Source of the DNA: Qipengyuania polymorpha | Lineage (GTDB): Bacteria > Pseudomonadota > Alphaproteobacteria > Sphingomonadales > Sphingomonadaceae | Reading direction: 5' to 3' | NCBI RefSeq assembly: GCF_019711435.1 | Contig: NZ_JAIGNK010000001.1 | Span: 992,001 to 1,056,000 of the forward strand | DNA length: 64,000 nt | Shown here: piece by piece, positions 49,910-58,753 of the stretch | How the letters are laid out: every line of letters starts with the position of its first letter | Numbering within the stretch: position 1 is the stretch's first letter | Notes under the pieces: model-generated | Databases searched by the model: none | What the model was told of the DNA's origin: nothing | The model's input: the letters and a program-made list of their open reading frames with translations, nothing else | Translations under genes and position numbers: made by a program

Positions 49910-50817
49910 CAGTGGTCCCTCTTCACGACGAAATGCGCGAGGTCGACGAGGACGCGCGCTTCGTCGCCATAGCCTGCGAGGTGTTGCCCTGCCTGCTCTA
50001 CCAGCATCTCGGCCTGTTGCCGTGCGGGTTCGCGGCCCATCAGGGTGACGAAGGTCTGCTTGCCCTGCCCTTCGTCCTTGCGGAGCGCCTTGCCGGCCTT
50101 GGTCTCGTCACCCTCTACGTCGAGCAAATCGTCGGCAATCTGGAAGGCGAGGCCGATGTCGCGGGCATAGGCGCGCAGGTGGGCGCGGCCTTCGGGCGGG
50201 ACCTTGCCGAGGATGGCACCCATCTCGACGCTCGCCGCCAGCAATGCGCCGGTCTTCAACTGCTGCAGCCGCGTGACCTGCCGCAAGTCGTATTCTTCCT
50301 CGTCCGAGACGATGTCCATCATCTGGCCGCCCGCCATTCCGGCATGACCGCTGGCCTTGGCGAGCGTCGCCACCAATTCGCTGCGCACGAAGGGGTCGCT
50401 GCTGGTGCCGGGCATGGTGAGAATGTCGAAGGCGAGCGCATGGAGGCAGTCGCCCGCCAGCACCGCGGTCGCCTCGTCATAGACCTTGTGCAGCGTCGGT
50501 TTTCCGTGACGCAAATCGTCATCGTCCATGCAGGGCAAATCGTCGTGGATGAGCGAATAGGCATGGATGGCCTCGACCGCGCATCCCGCCGCTACCGCAG
50601 CGTCGCGGTCCACGCCGAACAGTTTGGCTGTCGCGCAGACCAGCAGCGGGCGAACCCGCTTGCCGCCGCCGATGGCCGCATAACGCATCGCCTCGACCAG
50701 CCTTGCGCGCGTGTCTTGCGGAACGGGAAGGAAGGCGTCGAATGCCGCGTCGACATCCTGCTGGACCTGTTCGAAGGCCTCGGCAAGGCGGTCGGGCATG
50801 GCGGTCATCGCGTTCAC
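49909..50817 (-). CDS. ispA: Polyprenyl synthetase (farnesyl diphosphate synthase)
   Basis: 302 residues. The first Asp-rich motif is DDLPCMDDDDLRHGKPT and the second is ADDLLDVEGDE, both Mg-diphosphate sites. It should make farnesyl diphosphate for ubiquinone, undecaprenyl and carotenoid synthesis. It is 3 bases downstream of xseB. In many alphaproteobacteria dxs follows; here coaD does. Confidence 0.94.
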   Translation of the reverse strand: MNAMTAMPDRLAEAFEQVQQDVDAAFDAFLPVPQDTRARLVEAMRYAAIGGGKRVRPLLVCATAKLFGVDRDAAVAAGCAVEAIHAYSLIHDDLPCMDDDDLRHGKPTLHKVYDEATAVLAGDCLHALAFDILTMPGTSSDPFVRSELVATLAKASGHAGMAGGQMMDIVSDEEEYDLRQVTRLQQLKTGALLAASVEMGAILGKVPPEGRAHLRAYARDIGLAFQIADDLLDVEGDETKAGKALRKDEGQGKQTFVTLMGREPARQQAEMLVEQAGQHLAGYGDEARVLVDLAHFVVKRDH

Positions 50818-50820
50818 GCC

Positions 50821-51075
50821 TCAGCTATCCGCATCGAAGGGCACGGTGCCGGTCGGCTTGCCTTCGCTGTCGGAGACAATCTTGTCGATTTTCGCCTGCG
50901 CCGCGTCGAGCCGCTTCTGGCATGCCTTGCGCAATTCCTCGCCGCGTTCGTAGAGCGCAATGCTTTCATCGAGCGGCACGTCGCCGCTTTCGAGGCTACG
51001 CACGGTGCGTTCAAGTTCGCGCAGAGCCTCTTCGAAGCTCATGTCGCCAATCGGTTTGTCTTGACCCTCTGTCAT
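50821..51075 (-). CDS. xseB: Exodeoxyribonuclease VII small subunit
   Basis: 84 residues. MSFEEALRELERTVRSLESG and LDESIALYERGEELRKACQK are the XseB coiled-coil core. It binds XseA (not in the window) to form the single-strand nuclease. It heads xseB-ispA-coaD, divergent from the DUF2177 gene across 64 bases. Confidence 0.94.
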   Translation of the reverse strand: MTEGQDKPIGDMSFEEALRELERTVRSLESGDVPLDESIALYERGEELRKACQKRLDAAQAKIDKIVSDSEGKPTGTVPFDADS

Positions 51076-51139
51076 CGCCGCGGAGCATTGACGGGGCGCG
51101 GGCGCGCGGTCAAGAAGGCGAAAAGAACGGGGAGCGGAT

Positions 51140-51535
51140 ATGACGTGGATTGTCGCCTTTATTGCGGCCGCCGTGGCGTTCGGCGCGCTGGACGCGCTGT
51201 GGCTCGGCTGGGCGGGGCCTAATTTCTATCGCCCGCGGCTGGGCGATATGCTGGCCGACAGCTTCCGCATGGCGCCCGCGCTCGCTTTCTATACCGCCTA
51301 TATCGCCGCCATCGTGTGGTTTGCCGTTAGGCCGGGCCTTGCGGGCGGGCTTGGCGCAGCGGCGCTCAATGGCGCGCTGCTGGGAGCAATTTGTTACGCG
51401 ACCTACGACCTCACCAACCAGGCGACGCTCAAACAGTGGTCGACCACGGTGACGATTGCCGACATTTGCTGGGGCGCCTTCGCCACGGCCATCGCGGCCA
51501 CCATCGCCACTTTCGCTGCAACCAAGCTCGCCTGA
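51140..51535 (+). CDS. DUF2177 family membrane protein
   Basis: 131 residues with four helices. The ALDALWLGWAGPNFYRPRLG segment near residue 17 and the ATYDLTNQATLKQWSTTVTI stretch near 88, followed by DICWGAF, are DUF2177 hallmarks. The function is unknown. It lies 13 bases upstream of another membrane-protein gene. Confidence 0.9.
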   Translation: MTWIVAFIAAAVAFGALDALWLGWAGPNFYRPRLGDMLADSFRMAPALAFYTAYIAAIVWFAVRPGLAGGLGAAALNGALLGAICYATYDLTNQATLKQWSTTVTIADICWGAFATAIAATIATFAATKLA

Positions 51536-51548
51536 GGGAAGCAGGACA

Positions 51549-52229
51549 ATGTTCATCGGACACATGGCTCCGGCCTTCGCCGCGCGCGCCATCACCAGCG
51601 AAGCCCCGAAACTCGGCACGCTGTTTATCGCCGCCCAATTGGTCGACATCGCCTTCTTCCTCTTCGTACTCGGCGGTATCGAGCATTTGCGGATGGTTCC
51701 GGGCATCACCGCGATGAACCCGCTCGACCTTTATGACATGCCCTATACGCATAGCCTCGTCGGGACGGCGGCATGGGCCTTCGGATTTGCCCTCCTCGTG
51801 GCGATACTGCTGCGCAATGCGGTTGCCGCGACATGGGCGGCGCTGGTGGTGCTCTCGCACTGGGTTCTCGACTGGATTAGCCACCGTCCCGACATGACCA
51901 TCACGCCTGCAGGCGAGAAAATCGGGCTCGGCCTGTGGAATTACCCCGTCGCCGCCATCGTGGTGGAACTCGCCATTTTCGGTCTCGCCTTCTGGTGGTG
52001 GCTGAGGCGCACCAAGGGTCCTTCGCTGCCGCCCGTCATCCTCGCGGTCGTGATGCTCGCGATGCAGGCCTACAACTGGTTCGGGCCTGAACCGCAAAGC
52101 GCGGACCCTGCCTTCCTGCTGCTGGGCCTGTTCGCCTTCGCGCTGATGATTGGTCTTGCCTACTGGGTCGGCTCGACCCGCTGGCACCGCGACGAAGTCG
52201 GTCTGGGGGTCGCCAGCCCACCGCTCTAA
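51549..52229 (+). CDS. YdjM-like integral membrane protein (putative metal-dependent hydrolase family)
   Basis: 226 residues from the ATG at 51549; the longer frame is a shadow. His/Asp residues spaced between helices ([13 protein letters not shown] at the start, [29 protein letters not shown]) follow the YdjM/PF04307-like pattern. About seven helices are predicted, ending in a charged tail. The enzymatic role is unproven, so the call is tentative. It lies between DUF2177 and purL. Confidence 0.65.
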   Translation: MFIGHMAPAFAARAITSEAPKLGTLFIAAQLVDIAFFLFVLGGIEHLRMVPGITAMNPLDLYDMPYTHSLVGTAAWAFGFALLVAILLRNAVAATWAALVVLSHWVLDWISHRPDMTITPAGEKIGLGLWNYPVAAIVVELAIFGLAFWWWLRRTKGPSLPPVILAVVMLAMQAYNWFGPEPQSADPAFLLLGLFAFALMIGLAYWVGSTRWHRDEVGLGVASPPL

Positions 52230-52278
52230 GTCGCATGGATATTGCGCCATCGCGCCCTGCCCTTTAAGGGCGCGGGCC

Positions 52279-54513
52279 ATGAGCGAAATCACTCCCGACA
52301 TCGTTGCCCAGCACGGCCTCTCCGAAGAAGAATACGAGCGCGTCCTCCACGCGCTGGGCCGCGAGCCCAACCTCGTGGAACTGGGCATCTTTTCGGTGAT
52401 GTGGAGCGAGCACTGCTCCTACAAATCCTCGCGACTCCATCTGAAGAAGCTGCCGACCGAGGCGCCGTGGGTGATTTGCGGCCCGGGCGAGAATGCGGGC
52501 GTCATCGATATCGGCGACGGTCAGGCCGCCATCTTCAAGATGGAGAGCCATAACCACCCCAGTTACATCGAACCTTATCAGGGCGCGGCGACCGGCGTGG
52601 GCGGCATCCTGCGCGACGTTTTCACCATGGGCGCGCGTCCGGTGGCGAATGCAAATGCGCTGCGCTTCGGCCGTCCCGAGCATCCGAAGATGAAGCATCT
52701 CGTGCAGGGCGTGGTCGCGGGAATCGGCGGCTACGGCAATTGCGTCGGCGTGCCGACGGTGTGCGGCGAGACCAATTTCAACCCGGCCTATGACGGCAAC
52801 ATCCTCGTCAATGCGATGACCGTCGGCGTCGCCGACGCGGACAAGATTTTCTACAGCGCGGCGACGGGCGTGGGTAACCCCATCGTTTATGTCGGCTCCA
52901 AGACCGGCCGCGACGGTATACACGGCGCGACCATGGCCAGCGCCGACTTCGAGGAAGACGCCGACGCCAAGCGCCCCACGGTGCAGGTCGGCGATCCCTT
53001 CACCGAGAAGCTGCTGATCGAAGCCTGCCTCGAGCTGATGGCAACCGATGCTATCGTTGCCATCCAGGACATGGGCGCAGCGGGCCTTACCTCATCCAGC
53101 GTCGAAATGGCGACCAACGGCAAGGCCGGCATCCGCCTCGATATGGACAAGGTGCCCTGCCGCGAAGAGGGCATGACGCCCTATGAAATGATGCTGAGCG
53201 AAAGCCAGGAGCGCATGCTTATGGTGCTGAAGCCCGGCAAGGAAGCGATGGCTGCGGCCATCTTCGAGAAGTGGGAGCTCGATTTCGCAGTCATCGGCGA
53301 AGTCACCGATACGCGGCACATGGTGCTCGAATTCGGCGGCGAGGTCGTGTGCGACATCCCGCTCGGCCCCCTCGCGGCCGATGCGCCCGAGTACGACCGC
53401 CCCTACCTCTCGAAGGAAGAATACACCGCGTGGGCGGGCATCGCTCCGATGACCAATCGCCCGGACACGGACGATGTCGGCGGCGACCTGATGAAATTGC
53501 TCGCTTCGCCCAACCTGTCCTCGCGCAAGTGGATTTCGGAACAGTACGACAGCCAGGTCGGCGCCGACACGCTCCAGACCGGCGGCGATGCGGGCGTGGT
53601 CCGCGTCCACGGCACGAAGAAGGCGCTCGCGATCAGCACCGACTGCACCCCGCGCTATGTCCATGCCGACCCCTACGAGGGCGGCAAGCAGGCGATTGCC
53701 GAGGCCTATCGCAACCTCTGCGCAGTAGGTGCGCGTCCGCTGGCAGTCACCAACTGCCTCAACTTCGCCAACCCGCAGCGCCCGGAAATCATGAGCCAGT
53801 TCGTCCACGCACTGGAGGGCATGGGCCGCGCCTGCCGCGTGCTCGACTTCCCGATCGTGAGCGGCAATGTCAGCCTCTACAACGAGAGCAAGGCAACCGG
53901 CGGCGGCAGCGCCATCCTGCCCACCCCTGCCATCGGCGGCGTCGGCCTCATCGACGACTACGACCACATGATGACCATGCCGTTCAAGGCCGAGGGCGAG
54001 GCGATATACCTCATCCACGCCGAGGAATGGGCGACCGCAGACCCAGAGCGTTCGCATCTCGGCAAGTCGCTGTGGCTGTCGGAAATCCACGGCCGCGACG
54101 AAGGCCGCACCCCGCCGACCGACCTCACAGTCGAAAAGAACGCGGGCAAGATTATCCTCCAGCTCATCGCCGACGGCCTCGTCAGCGCAGTCCACGACGT
54201 GTCGGATGGCGGCCTCGCCATCGCCCTTGCCGAAATGGCGATGGCGGGCGGCATCGGCGCCGAGGTCGAGTGGAACGAGGAATATTCCAAGGCCGCATGG
54301 TGGTTCGGCGAAGACCAGGGCCGTTACGTCGTGACGGTCCCCGACACGCAGGCGCTCAACGAGGCGCTCGCCAAGGGTACGGAAAACGACGAAACTGCTT
54401 CCATCGGCTTCCGCCGCATCGGCAAGACCGGCGGCTCCACGCTGTTCGGCAAGACGGTCGACGAAATGCGCGCCGCACACCGCAGCTTCTTCGACGAGTG
54501 GATGGAGAGCTGA
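52279..54513 (+). CDS. purL: Phosphoribosylformylglycinamidine synthase II
   Basis: 744 residues, the small PurL form that works with separate PurS and PurQ. It converts FGAR to FGAM with ATP and glutamine-derived ammonia. [12 protein letters not shown] near residue 45, [19 protein letters not shown] (ATP/Mg site), [29 protein letters not shown] and [14 protein letters not shown] are conserved. The ATG at 52279 is the correct start. purS and purQ are not in the window. Confidence 0.96.
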   Translation: MSEITPDIVAQHGLSEEEYERVLHALGREPNLVELGIFSVMWSEHCSYKSSRLHLKKLPTEAPWVICGPGENAGVIDIGDGQAAIFKMESHNHPSYIEPYQGAATGVGGILRDVFTMGARPVANANALRFGRPEHPKMKHLVQGVVAGIGGYGNCVGVPTVCGETNFNPAYDGNILVNAMTVGVADADKIFYSAATGVGNPIVYVGSKTGRDGIHGATMASADFEEDADAKRPTVQVGDPFTEKLLIEACLELMATDAIVAIQDMGAAGLTSSSVEMATNGKAGIRLDMDKVPCREEGMTPYEMMLSESQERMLMVLKPGKEAMAAAIFEKWELDFAVIGEVTDTRHMVLEFGGEVVCDIPLGPLAADAPEYDRPYLSKEEYTAWAGIAPMTNRPDTDDVGGDLMKLLASPNLSSRKWISEQYDSQVGADTLQTGGDAGVVRVHGTKKALAISTDCTPRYVHADPYEGGKQAIAEAYRNLCAVGARPLAVTNCLNFANPQRPEIMSQFVHALEGMGRACRVLDFPIVSGNVSLYNESKATGGGSAILPTPAIGGVGLIDDYDHMMTMPFKAEGEAIYLIHAEEWATADPERSHLGKSLWLSEIHGRDEGRTPPTDLTVEKNAGKIILQLIADGLVSAVHDVSDGGLAIALAEMAMAGGIGAEVEWNEEYSKAAWWFGEDQGRYVVTVPDTQALNEALAKGTENDETASIGFRRIGKTGGSTLFGKTVDEMRAAHRSFFDEWMES

Positions 54514-54523
54514 GGCAGCGTAA

Positions 54524-54850
54524 TTGGCGCTGCTCCAGTTCATCCTGCATTACGGCGGGCACTGGCTCGCCCCGCTTCTCTTCGCGCGTCTGACGCAAGG
54601 CGTGAAGTGGCTGCGTTTCGGCGCGGTCATGCTGGCGGCGAACCTCATCGACCTCGACCACTTGCTGGCCGACCCGATGTTCGATCCGAACCGCTGCAGC
54701 ATCGGCTTTCACCCGCTGCATGGCTGGATTGCTGCGGCAATCTACGTCGCTCTTCTCGCCGTGCCGCGCTGGTGGACACGCGCCTTCGGGCTGGGGGCAT
54801 TGTGGCATCTCGCGGTCGACTATGGCGATTGCGTGATGCAAGGGTGGTGA
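54524..54850 (+). CDS. DUF6122 family membrane protein
   Basis: 108 residues from a TTG at 54524, preceded by GAGGCAGCG. Hydrophobic helices surround conserved polar residues: LQFILHYGGHWLAPLLFA, ANLIDLDHLLADP, RCSIGFHPLHGW and LWHLAVDYGDCVM. These His/Asp patterns are typical of DUF6122, whose function is unknown. It lies 10 bases after purL, so it is likely co-transcribed. Confidence 0.82.
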   Translation: MALLQFILHYGGHWLAPLLFARLTQGVKWLRFGAVMLAANLIDLDHLLADPMFDPNRCSIGFHPLHGWIAAAIYVALLAVPRWWTRAFGLGALWHLAVDYGDCVMQGW

Positions 54851-54851
54851 C

Positions 54852-55262
54852 ATGACCGCAGGATATTCCGGAACGCCGCTCGCCAACAAACTCTCGCTGC
54901 GCGACGGGCAGCGCGTGTGGTTCGACGGCATGCCCGAAGACGTCATCGACGAGATCGACGAATACGCGCTCGAACTGACCTTCGTCGAAGGCCCGGAGGA
55001 TGCTCCCGATGCGGCGCATATCTTTGTAACCGAACGCGCCGCGCTGACGGAAAAGCTTGAGGTGCTGAGGAACAGCATCGCGCAGGACGGGCATGTCTGG
55101 GTCAGCTGGCCCAAGCAGGCCTCGGGCGTAGCGAGCGAAATTGGGGAGCACGATGTCCGCGAAGCCGGTCTCGCGCTCGGGTTTGTCGATACGAAGAAAT
55201 GCGCGGTGGACGAGGTCTGGTCGGGCCTCAAGTTCGCGATACGCAAGGAACTGAGAACGTGA
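54852..55262 (+). CDS. DUF3052 family protein
   Basis: 136 residues, one base after the previous stop. [20 protein letters not shown] is the standard DUF3052 opening. [20 protein letters not shown] and [20 protein letters not shown] complete the family profile. It is cytoplasmic with unknown function. It overlaps the next gene as GTGA. Confidence 0.88.
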   Translation: MTAGYSGTPLANKLSLRDGQRVWFDGMPEDVIDEIDEYALELTFVEGPEDAPDAAHIFVTERAALTEKLEVLRNSIAQDGHVWVSWPKQASGVASEIGEHDVREAGLALGFVDTKKCAVDEVWSGLKFAIRKELRT

Positions 55263-55930
55263 AAGACCACGATAGCGTCCCTTACTCGCTTGAACGGCTG
55301 GACGATGCGGATGCCGTCAGCCGCGCGCAGGCTTTGCGCGACCGGCTGAAGCAGCGGCGCACCTGCCGCTATTTCTCGGGCGAGCCCGTACCGCGTGAAA
55401 TCATCGAAGCCGCCATCGAGGCCGCAGGGACCGCACCCAATGGCGCCAACCACCAGCCCTGGCACTTCGCCGTTGTCTCCTCGCCAGAGAAGAAGCGCGC
55501 CATCCGCGAGGCTGCGGAAGAGGAAGAGCGCAATTTCTACGCGGGCAAGGCAAGCGGAGAATGGCTCGACGCCCTCGCCCCGCTCGGCACGGACGAGGAC
55601 AAGCCTTTCCTCGAAACCGCGCCATGGCTCATCGTGGTTTTCGCCCAGCGCAAGGGCGGCATCGAGGAAGACGGCAAAACACAGAACTACTACGTCAACG
55701 AAAGCGTCGGCATCGCCTGCGGCATGCTGATTGCGACGCTGCACGAGGCTGGGCTGGCAACACTCACCCACACGCCCTCACCCATGGGTTTCCTGCGCGA
55801 GATTTGCGGAAGGCCCGAGCACGAGAAGCCGCTGATGGTTGTCGTCGTGGGTCACCCTGCAGAGGGCGCGACGGTTCCGGCACATGCCTTGAAGAAAAAA
55901 CCGCTGGAGCAGATTTCCAGCTGGCTTTGA
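55259..55930 (+). CDS. Nitroreductase-fold flavoprotein, iodotyrosine-deiodinase-like
   Basis: 223 residues from a GTG overlapping the previous stop. [20 protein letters not shown] and [20 protein letters not shown] are the FMN-binding start; [20 protein letters not shown] and [20 protein letters not shown] follow. From my memory of human iodotyrosine deiodinase, the text aligns closely, and the three lid residues that hold the halotyrosine zwitterion align without gaps to Glu90, Tyr94 and Lys115. It could be a reductive halotyrosine dehalogenase, or a general nitroreductase. It is last in the purL-DUF6122-DUF3052 chain. Confidence 0.88.
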   Translation: MKDHDSVPYSLERLDDADAVSRAQALRDRLKQRRTCRYFSGEPVPREIIEAAIEAAGTAPNGANHQPWHFAVVSSPEKKRAIREAAEEEERNFYAGKASGEWLDALAPLGTDEDKPFLETAPWLIVVFAQRKGGIEEDGKTQNYYVNESVGIACGMLIATLHEAGLATLTHTPSPMGFLREICGRPEHEKPLMVVVVGHPAEGATVPAHALKKKPLEQISSWL

Positions 55931-55934
55931 TGCG

Positions 55935-56768
55935 CTAGGCCGCCAGCTTTTCCGGCTGCTGCGGCTCTGCGAGCAGGTCGTAGGGGTCGATACCCTCGCT
56001 GCGCCAGATGCGGTGGCATTCCTTGTACCAGTGCGGGGCCGGAATGTTGAACTTCGCCCGCGCCTCTTCGAGGTCGGTCGCCAGCAGTTCGCGGATGGAC
56101 ACTCCCACCAGCGGTGGACAGGCAACGCCCGTTTTGTGCGCCTGGCGGCAGGCCTTGAAGACGGGAGCCTTGCTCTTGACCGTCTTCTTGATTTGCAGCG
56201 CTCCGGCATAGCCGATGAGCAAGTGCCCGTGGCTCGGGCTCTGGCCGTGGGTGAAGAGCAGCACGCACTGCTCGCCCAACCCGTCGCGGCCATAGCCGGT
56301 GAGGACATGCATCAAGTCATGCGTGTCGCGCTGGCGAAAGCCGAACCACTCGACGAGGTCGCCATATTTCGGATTGCCGAGCTTTTCCGCCTCTTCCACC
56401 AGCCCGGCGGCCGACAGCCCCTCGGTCTCCATGAAATCGCAATAGGCATGCGCGACGGTGCCCTTCGGCAATTTGCGCAAGGCCGCGTGGTCATCGAGAA
56501 TAGGCGGCAAGTATGGTTCATCCGCGCGCAGCTTCTCGCCATGCTCGCTCAGCGTGAGTGCGCGCACGCGGGGCATGAAGGTCTTGCTGGGCAGCGATTC
56601 GAAAATCTTGAAGACATGGCTCGTCTCTTCCTTGTCCTTCAAGAGGTCGCGGAAGTGGCCGTAGGCCTTGGGGAGCGAATATTTCGGCTGCGGACGGCGC
56701 GGATCGCGCAGCAGCGTACCGTCACTGGCAGCTTCGATGTCGGGGCGGTTGGTCGAATGCTGGTTCAT
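55935..56768 (-). CDS. coq4: Coq4 family ubiquinone biosynthesis protein
   Basis: 277 residues. The Coq4 metal motif His150-Asp151-x2-His154-x11-Glu166 is in TGYG-flanked RDTHDLMHVLTGYGRDGLGE. AYCDFMETEGLSAAGLV, THGQSPSHGHLLIGYAGALQ and PAPHWYKECHRIWRSEGID are also typical. Coq4 acts in late ubiquinone synthesis, reported to remove the ring C1 carboxyl. It is convergent with the deiodinase-like gene (4-base gap). Confidence 0.9.
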   Translation of the reverse strand: MNQHSTNRPDIEAASDGTLLRDPRRPQPKYSLPKAYGHFRDLLKDKEETSHVFKIFESLPSKTFMPRVRALTLSEHGEKLRADEPYLPPILDDHAALRKLPKGTVAHAYCDFMETEGLSAAGLVEEAEKLGNPKYGDLVEWFGFRQRDTHDLMHVLTGYGRDGLGEQCVLLFTHGQSPSHGHLLIGYAGALQIKKTVKSKAPVFKACRQAHKTGVACPPLVGVSIRELLATDLEEARAKFNIPAPHWYKECHRIWRSEGIDPYDLLAEPQQPEKLAA

Positions 56769-56829
56769 GCGCGGGCCTCTACTGACAAAAGTGTCAATAT
56801 CAGGTTTCGGTTCCGAAACAAAACCGAAA

Positions 56830-57714
56830 TCAGCCCATCACCCAGTCGCTCTCCGGAATGCCCAACAATTTGAGGATGACTGTCAGGTCCTCGCTGGCAA
56901 TCCGGCCATTGGCGGCATCGCGTGCCTTGGGCTTGGCCCGATAGGCGATGCCGTAATCTGCTGCTTCAATCATCGGGATGTCGTTCGCCCCGTCACCGGT
57001 AGCCAGCACACGCGCGCCCTCGCCCAGCTTTTCGCGCTCTTCCTCGAGCGTGGCGAGCTTGGTCGAGGCATCGCTGACGGGCCCCGCGAGCTTACCGGTG
57101 AGCTGGCCCTGCGAGACCGCGAGCCGGTTGCCCACCACTCGCTCGAACCCGAGCTGGTCGGCAACGCGGTCGGCAAAATGATGGAACCCGCCGGTCACCA
57201 GCACCGTGCGGCAGCCCTTGCTCTTCAGCGTCTGCACCAGCGTACGCGCGCCGATCACCGGGAAAATCCGCTCGGCAAGGCAGTTGTCGATGGCGCGTTC
57301 GCCAAGCCCTTCGAGCAGGCCCACGCGCTCGCGCAGGGCGCTTTCGAACTCCAGCTCGCCGCGCATCGCGCGCTCGGTAATATCGGCGACCTTGTCCTTG
57401 ATGCCCGCGAAATCGGCGAGTTCGTCGATGCATTCCTGGCCAATCATGGTCGAATCCATGTCGGAAACGAACAGGCGCGGGATCTCGATGGCGTGGTCGG
57501 CCACCAGAAGGTCGCTCTCGCCGAAGTGTTCGCTCAGGATCGCGGCCGCCTCGCGGGCCTCGCCTCCGGGGAGCGAAATTTCCAGCACATCGCTGCAGAA
57601 ATCAAGCATGGCTGCTGCGGCCACCGGCATGCCAGCTTGCCCGAGCGCCTCGCTCACCGCGTCGAGGCGGGTTTCCACACTCGAAGCCTCTGCTATCAGC
57701 CGTGCGATGAGCAT
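56830..57714 (-). CDS. serB: Phosphoserine phosphatase
   Basis: 294 residues from the ATG at 57714, preceded by AGGGGA. Final step of serine synthesis. The HAD motif [13 protein letters not shown] has nucleophile Asp85 and Asp87; [14 protein letters not shown] holds the motif II Ser/Thr region; [19 protein letters not shown] is motif IV. An N-terminal ACT-like region (1-70) precedes it. Its first 8 bases overlap the start of the divergent miaA. Confidence 0.95.
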   Translation of the reverse strand: MLIARLIAEASSVETRLDAVSEALGQAGMPVAAAAMLDFCSDVLEISLPGGEAREAAAILSEHFGESDLLVADHAIEIPRLFVSDMDSTMIGQECIDELADFAGIKDKVADITERAMRGELEFESALRERVGLLEGLGERAIDNCLAERIFPVIGARTLVQTLKSKGCRTVLVTGGFHHFADRVADQLGFERVVGNRLAVSQGQLTGKLAGPVSDASTKLATLEEEREKLGEGARVLATGDGANDIPMIEAADYGIAYRAKPKARDAANGRIASEDLTVILKLLGIPESDWVMG

Positions 57715-58660
57715 CAATACGTCCCCTGATTTGCCACCTGTCGCGCTCATTGCAGGGCCGACCGCCAGCGGCAAGAGCGATTTGGCGGTCCGCCTGGGAC
57801 AGAGGCTGGAAGCACAGGGTAAGCGCGCGGTCGTACTCAATGCCGACAGCGCGCAGGTCTATGCCGATCTGCGCGTGCTCTCTGCCCGTCCAAATAAAGA
57901 GGAAATGGGCGGCATCGAGCACCGCCTGTTTGGCGCATGGGACGGCGCGACACCGTGTTCGGCGGCCGATTGGGCGGCTGCGGCCAAGCGCGAGATTGCC
58001 GCCCTGCACGCGGAAGGCGCGGTGCCCATCCTGTGCGGCGGGACCGGCCTGTATATGCGGACCCTGCTCGACGGCATCGCGCCAGTGCCGGAAATCGATG
58101 GCGAAGTTCGTGCGCAGGTGCGCGGGTTGTCGCAAGGTGAAGCGCGCGCTGCCCTCGAAAAGGAAGACCCCGAAGCCGCCTCTCGCCTCGCACCCGCCGA
58201 TGCTTCGCGCACCACGCGCGCGCTGGAGGTGGTACGCTCGACCGGACGGACACTGAAAGATTGGCAGGCCCATAAGGTGGGCGGTATCGGCGAGACCATC
58301 TCGCTTTACCCGCTGCTGCTGCTGCCCGACCGGGAATGGCTCTACGAGCGCTGCGATCGGCGCTTCGTCATGATGCTGGACGGCGGCGCGGTGGAAGAAG
58401 TCGAAGCGCTTCTCGCCCGAAATCTCGACCCTGCCCTCCCCGTCATGCACGCCATCGGTGTGCCCGAGATCACCGGCCTCCTCCAAGGCGAACTATCGCG
58501 CGATGAATGTATCGTCGCTGGCCAGCGCGCGACACGCCAGTACGCCAAGCGCCAATACACCTGGTTCAGGCACCAGCCGCCGGAGTCGTGGCCGCGCGAC
58601 GATAACAAACCTATCGATGAATACGATATTTTTGTATCATTGTTGCGCAGAACTGGTTGA
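57707..58660 (+). CDS. miaA: tRNA dimethylallyltransferase
   Basis: 317 residues from the ATG at 57707. It adds dimethylallyl to A37 of tRNAs reading U-starting codons. [18 protein letters not shown] is the P-loop; [36 protein letters not shown] and the [16 protein letters not shown]-terminal motif are diagnostic. No Shine-Dalgarno is evident, because the 5' end lies inside the divergent serB start. Its stop codon is part of the TTGACA promoter box for ilvB. Confidence 0.95.
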   Translation: MSINTSPDLPPVALIAGPTASGKSDLAVRLGQRLEAQGKRAVVLNADSAQVYADLRVLSARPNKEEMGGIEHRLFGAWDGATPCSAADWAAAAKREIAALHAEGAVPILCGGTGLYMRTLLDGIAPVPEIDGEVRAQVRGLSQGEARAALEKEDPEAASRLAPADASRTTRALEVVRSTGRTLKDWQAHKVGGIGETISLYPLLLLPDREWLYERCDRRFVMMLDGGAVEEVEALLARNLDPALPVMHAIGVPEITGLLQGELSRDECIVAGQRATRQYAKRQYTWFRHQPPESWPRDDNKPIDEYDIFVSLLRRTG

Positions 58661-58685
58661 CAGAGGACTGTTCGTTTCCCATACG
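58657..58685 (+). promoter_or_regulatory. Probable ilvB operon promoter
   Basis: A perfect TTGACA (58657-58662) lies 17 bases upstream of CATACG (58680-58685). The TTGACA overlaps the miaA stop. Transcription would begin near 58692, just before a strong hairpin. Confidence 0.55.
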
Positions 58686-58695
58686 AAAGCTCTGT

Positions 58696-58727
58696 CGGCC
58701 CGGCGCTACGACCCCAGCGCCGGGCCG
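58696..58727 (+). terminator. Strong hairpin between miaA and ilvB (terminator-like, no T-run)
   Basis: CGGCCCGGCGCT / AGCGCCGGGCCG (58696-58707 with 58716-58727) is a perfect 12-bp stem with an 8-base loop. It lacks the T-run of a standard terminator. It may end miaA transcripts, stabilise the ilvB 5' end, or take part in attenuation. The short frame across it (40 codons) is not rich enough in Leu/Val/Ile codons to be a convincing leader peptide. Confidence 0.5.
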
Positions 58728-58753
58728 ATATGTGTCTAGTGACGGAGGAAACA

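Noticed and set aside
58617..58738. A 40-codon frame as ilvB attenuation leader peptide
   Set aside because: It starts upstream of the predicted promoter and is not enriched in Leu, Val or Ile codons.
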